A DNA stretch of 29,672 nt from Rhizoclosmatium globosum (lineage: Eukaryota; Chytridiomycota; Chytridiomycetes; Chytridiales; Chytriomycetaceae): contig MCGO01000342.1 in the NCBI GenBank assembly GCA_002104985.1, forward strand, positions 1 through 29,672, in the 5' to 3' direction. Positions 29,201 through 29,672 of the stretch are shown in pieces. Below the pieces are notes generated by a model. The model had not been told where the DNA came from. It did no database searches and worked only from the letters and a program-made list of their open reading frames with translations. The position numbers were made by a program, and so were the translations under genes. The first letter of the stretch is position 1. Each line of letters begins with the position of its first letter.

Positions 29201-29360
29201 ATCCATGTAATGAATAATCGAAAGATCACATAAGTTGATTGAATCAGAAAGTGAAGCCACAAACAGATACAGTGGGTATCGCGTTCCAGCTTCATTCATC
29301 TGAGATTACATCAAAAACTTTAAGTTCGCTGTGCAAGGTTAGTCAATAATTCTTCAAATA
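29201..29360. other. Intergenic region before the last gene
   Basis: AT-rich sequence of about 160 bases between the end of the plus-strand host transcript and the ATG at 29361. It presumably holds the host 3' end and a promoter. No motif is secure. Confidence 0.35.
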
Positions 29361-29672
29361 ATGTCGAAGCGGTTCCATTCTCGCCATTCCGCAACACCGC
29401 ACTCAAGAGACACACCGCACCCAGTGGACGACACTCGGACATCGACGTCTTCTACGACGGACGCGCCGGTTCCTCTTCGTACAGCCTCAGACGGAAAGTG
29501 TTGTGCGCACAACGGCCGGTGTACGGTGCCGAGGGTTCCAGCGCGCCGGTTTCCGCGATCCCATTCGGCTTCGCTGTCGCCGACTTTGACGTGGCCGGCG
29601 CAGTGACGGACGCCGTGTTGTTGCTGCTGTGAGGGTGCCGGCATCAAAGTCGCCGTGCTTGGCGATGCTGAA
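29361..29672 (+). CDS. Unresolved 5' end of a GC-rich gene, partial
   Basis: Composition switches to GC-rich immediately at an ATG in good context (CAAATAATGTCGAAG). The frame from this ATG codes a basic Ser/Thr/Pro-rich stretch and stops at 29604-29606. After that stop the same frame ends the window with GAGIKVAVLGDAE, which looks like the first strand of a nucleotide-binding fold. Another plus frame (residues such as SAIPFGFAVADFDVAG) also looks protein-like before its stop at about 29631. One-base errors of the kind seen elsewhere, or an intron, could join these. The opposite strand is also open (29354-29647). I cannot choose the product or fix the frame, and the gene continues beyond the window. 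Confidence 0.3.

Noticed and set aside
29354..29647. Minus-strand open frame at the right edge
   Set aside because: GC-rich sequence leaves several frames open, and the plus strand has an ATG in good context exactly at the composition change. Neither frame has decisive motifs, so the minus frame is not called.
1..29672. Transposable elements, CRISPR arrays, tRNA or rRNA genes
   Set aside because: No transposase, reverse transcriptase, terminal repeats, regularly spaced repeats, tRNA cloverleaf or rRNA was seen. The repeats found are the FTR1 and receptor duplications, the microsatellites, the SR minisatellite and the snoRNA-like elements.

Overview
The window is nuclear DNA of a fungus, most likely a zoosporic (chytrid-type) one. 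Introns are numerous and short (mostly 43-70 nt, GT..AG, often with a CTAAC/CTGAC-like branch site). The gene set is fungal (FTR1 iron permease, Cwc21, Hrq1, POLA2). A class C (GABA-B-like) receptor with a periplasmic-binding ectodomain is typical of early-diverging fungi and amoebae. The lineage is inferred; no rRNA or marker locus is present.

Layout. 1-4258: a three-copy FTR1 array on +. The first copy is cut by the window edge, the second is badly decayed, the third is essentially intact (6 exons). 4355-8493: a MOV10/SDE3-type RNA helicase that appears fused to an N-terminal DEDDh exonuclease domain of the Gfd2/YDR514C type. 8569-9991: an FAD-dependent monooxygenase. 10229-13538 (-): an HRQ1 helicase, 7 exons. 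13540-15364: a truncated class C receptor pseudogene abutting the HRQ1 start codon. 15476-18486: its intact paralogue. 18510-19392 (-): an unrecognised membrane-anchored protein. 19693-20748 (-): a secreted PHI-1/EXORDIUM-like protein. 21376-21993 (-): a secreted phospholipase A2. 22521-25294 (-): POLA2, the B subunit of DNA polymerase alpha. 25333-27279: CWC21/SRRM2-like spliceosomal SR protein, only 38 bp from POLA2 and divergent from it. 27430-29200: no conventional gene, but two divergent multi-exon transcripts whose introns are all about 200 nt and carry C/D-box snoRNA candidates. 29361-end: the start of an unresolved gene.

Functional threads. Several genes belong to RNA biology: helicase/nuclease, spliceosome component, snoRNA hosts. 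Two belong to DNA replication and repair (POLA2, HRQ1). Others face the environment (iron permease, receptors, two secreted proteins).

Two kinds of reading-frame damage must be kept apart. In MOV10, POLA2 and CWC21 each break is explained by one missing base in a short G or C run, with all exon phases otherwise agreeing, so these genes are probably intact and the runs under-called. In the two FTR1 copies and the first receptor copy the indels are mixed in type or large, as expected of true pseudogenes. Exon boundaries were assigned by eye from splice signals and phase, and protein families from recognised motifs.
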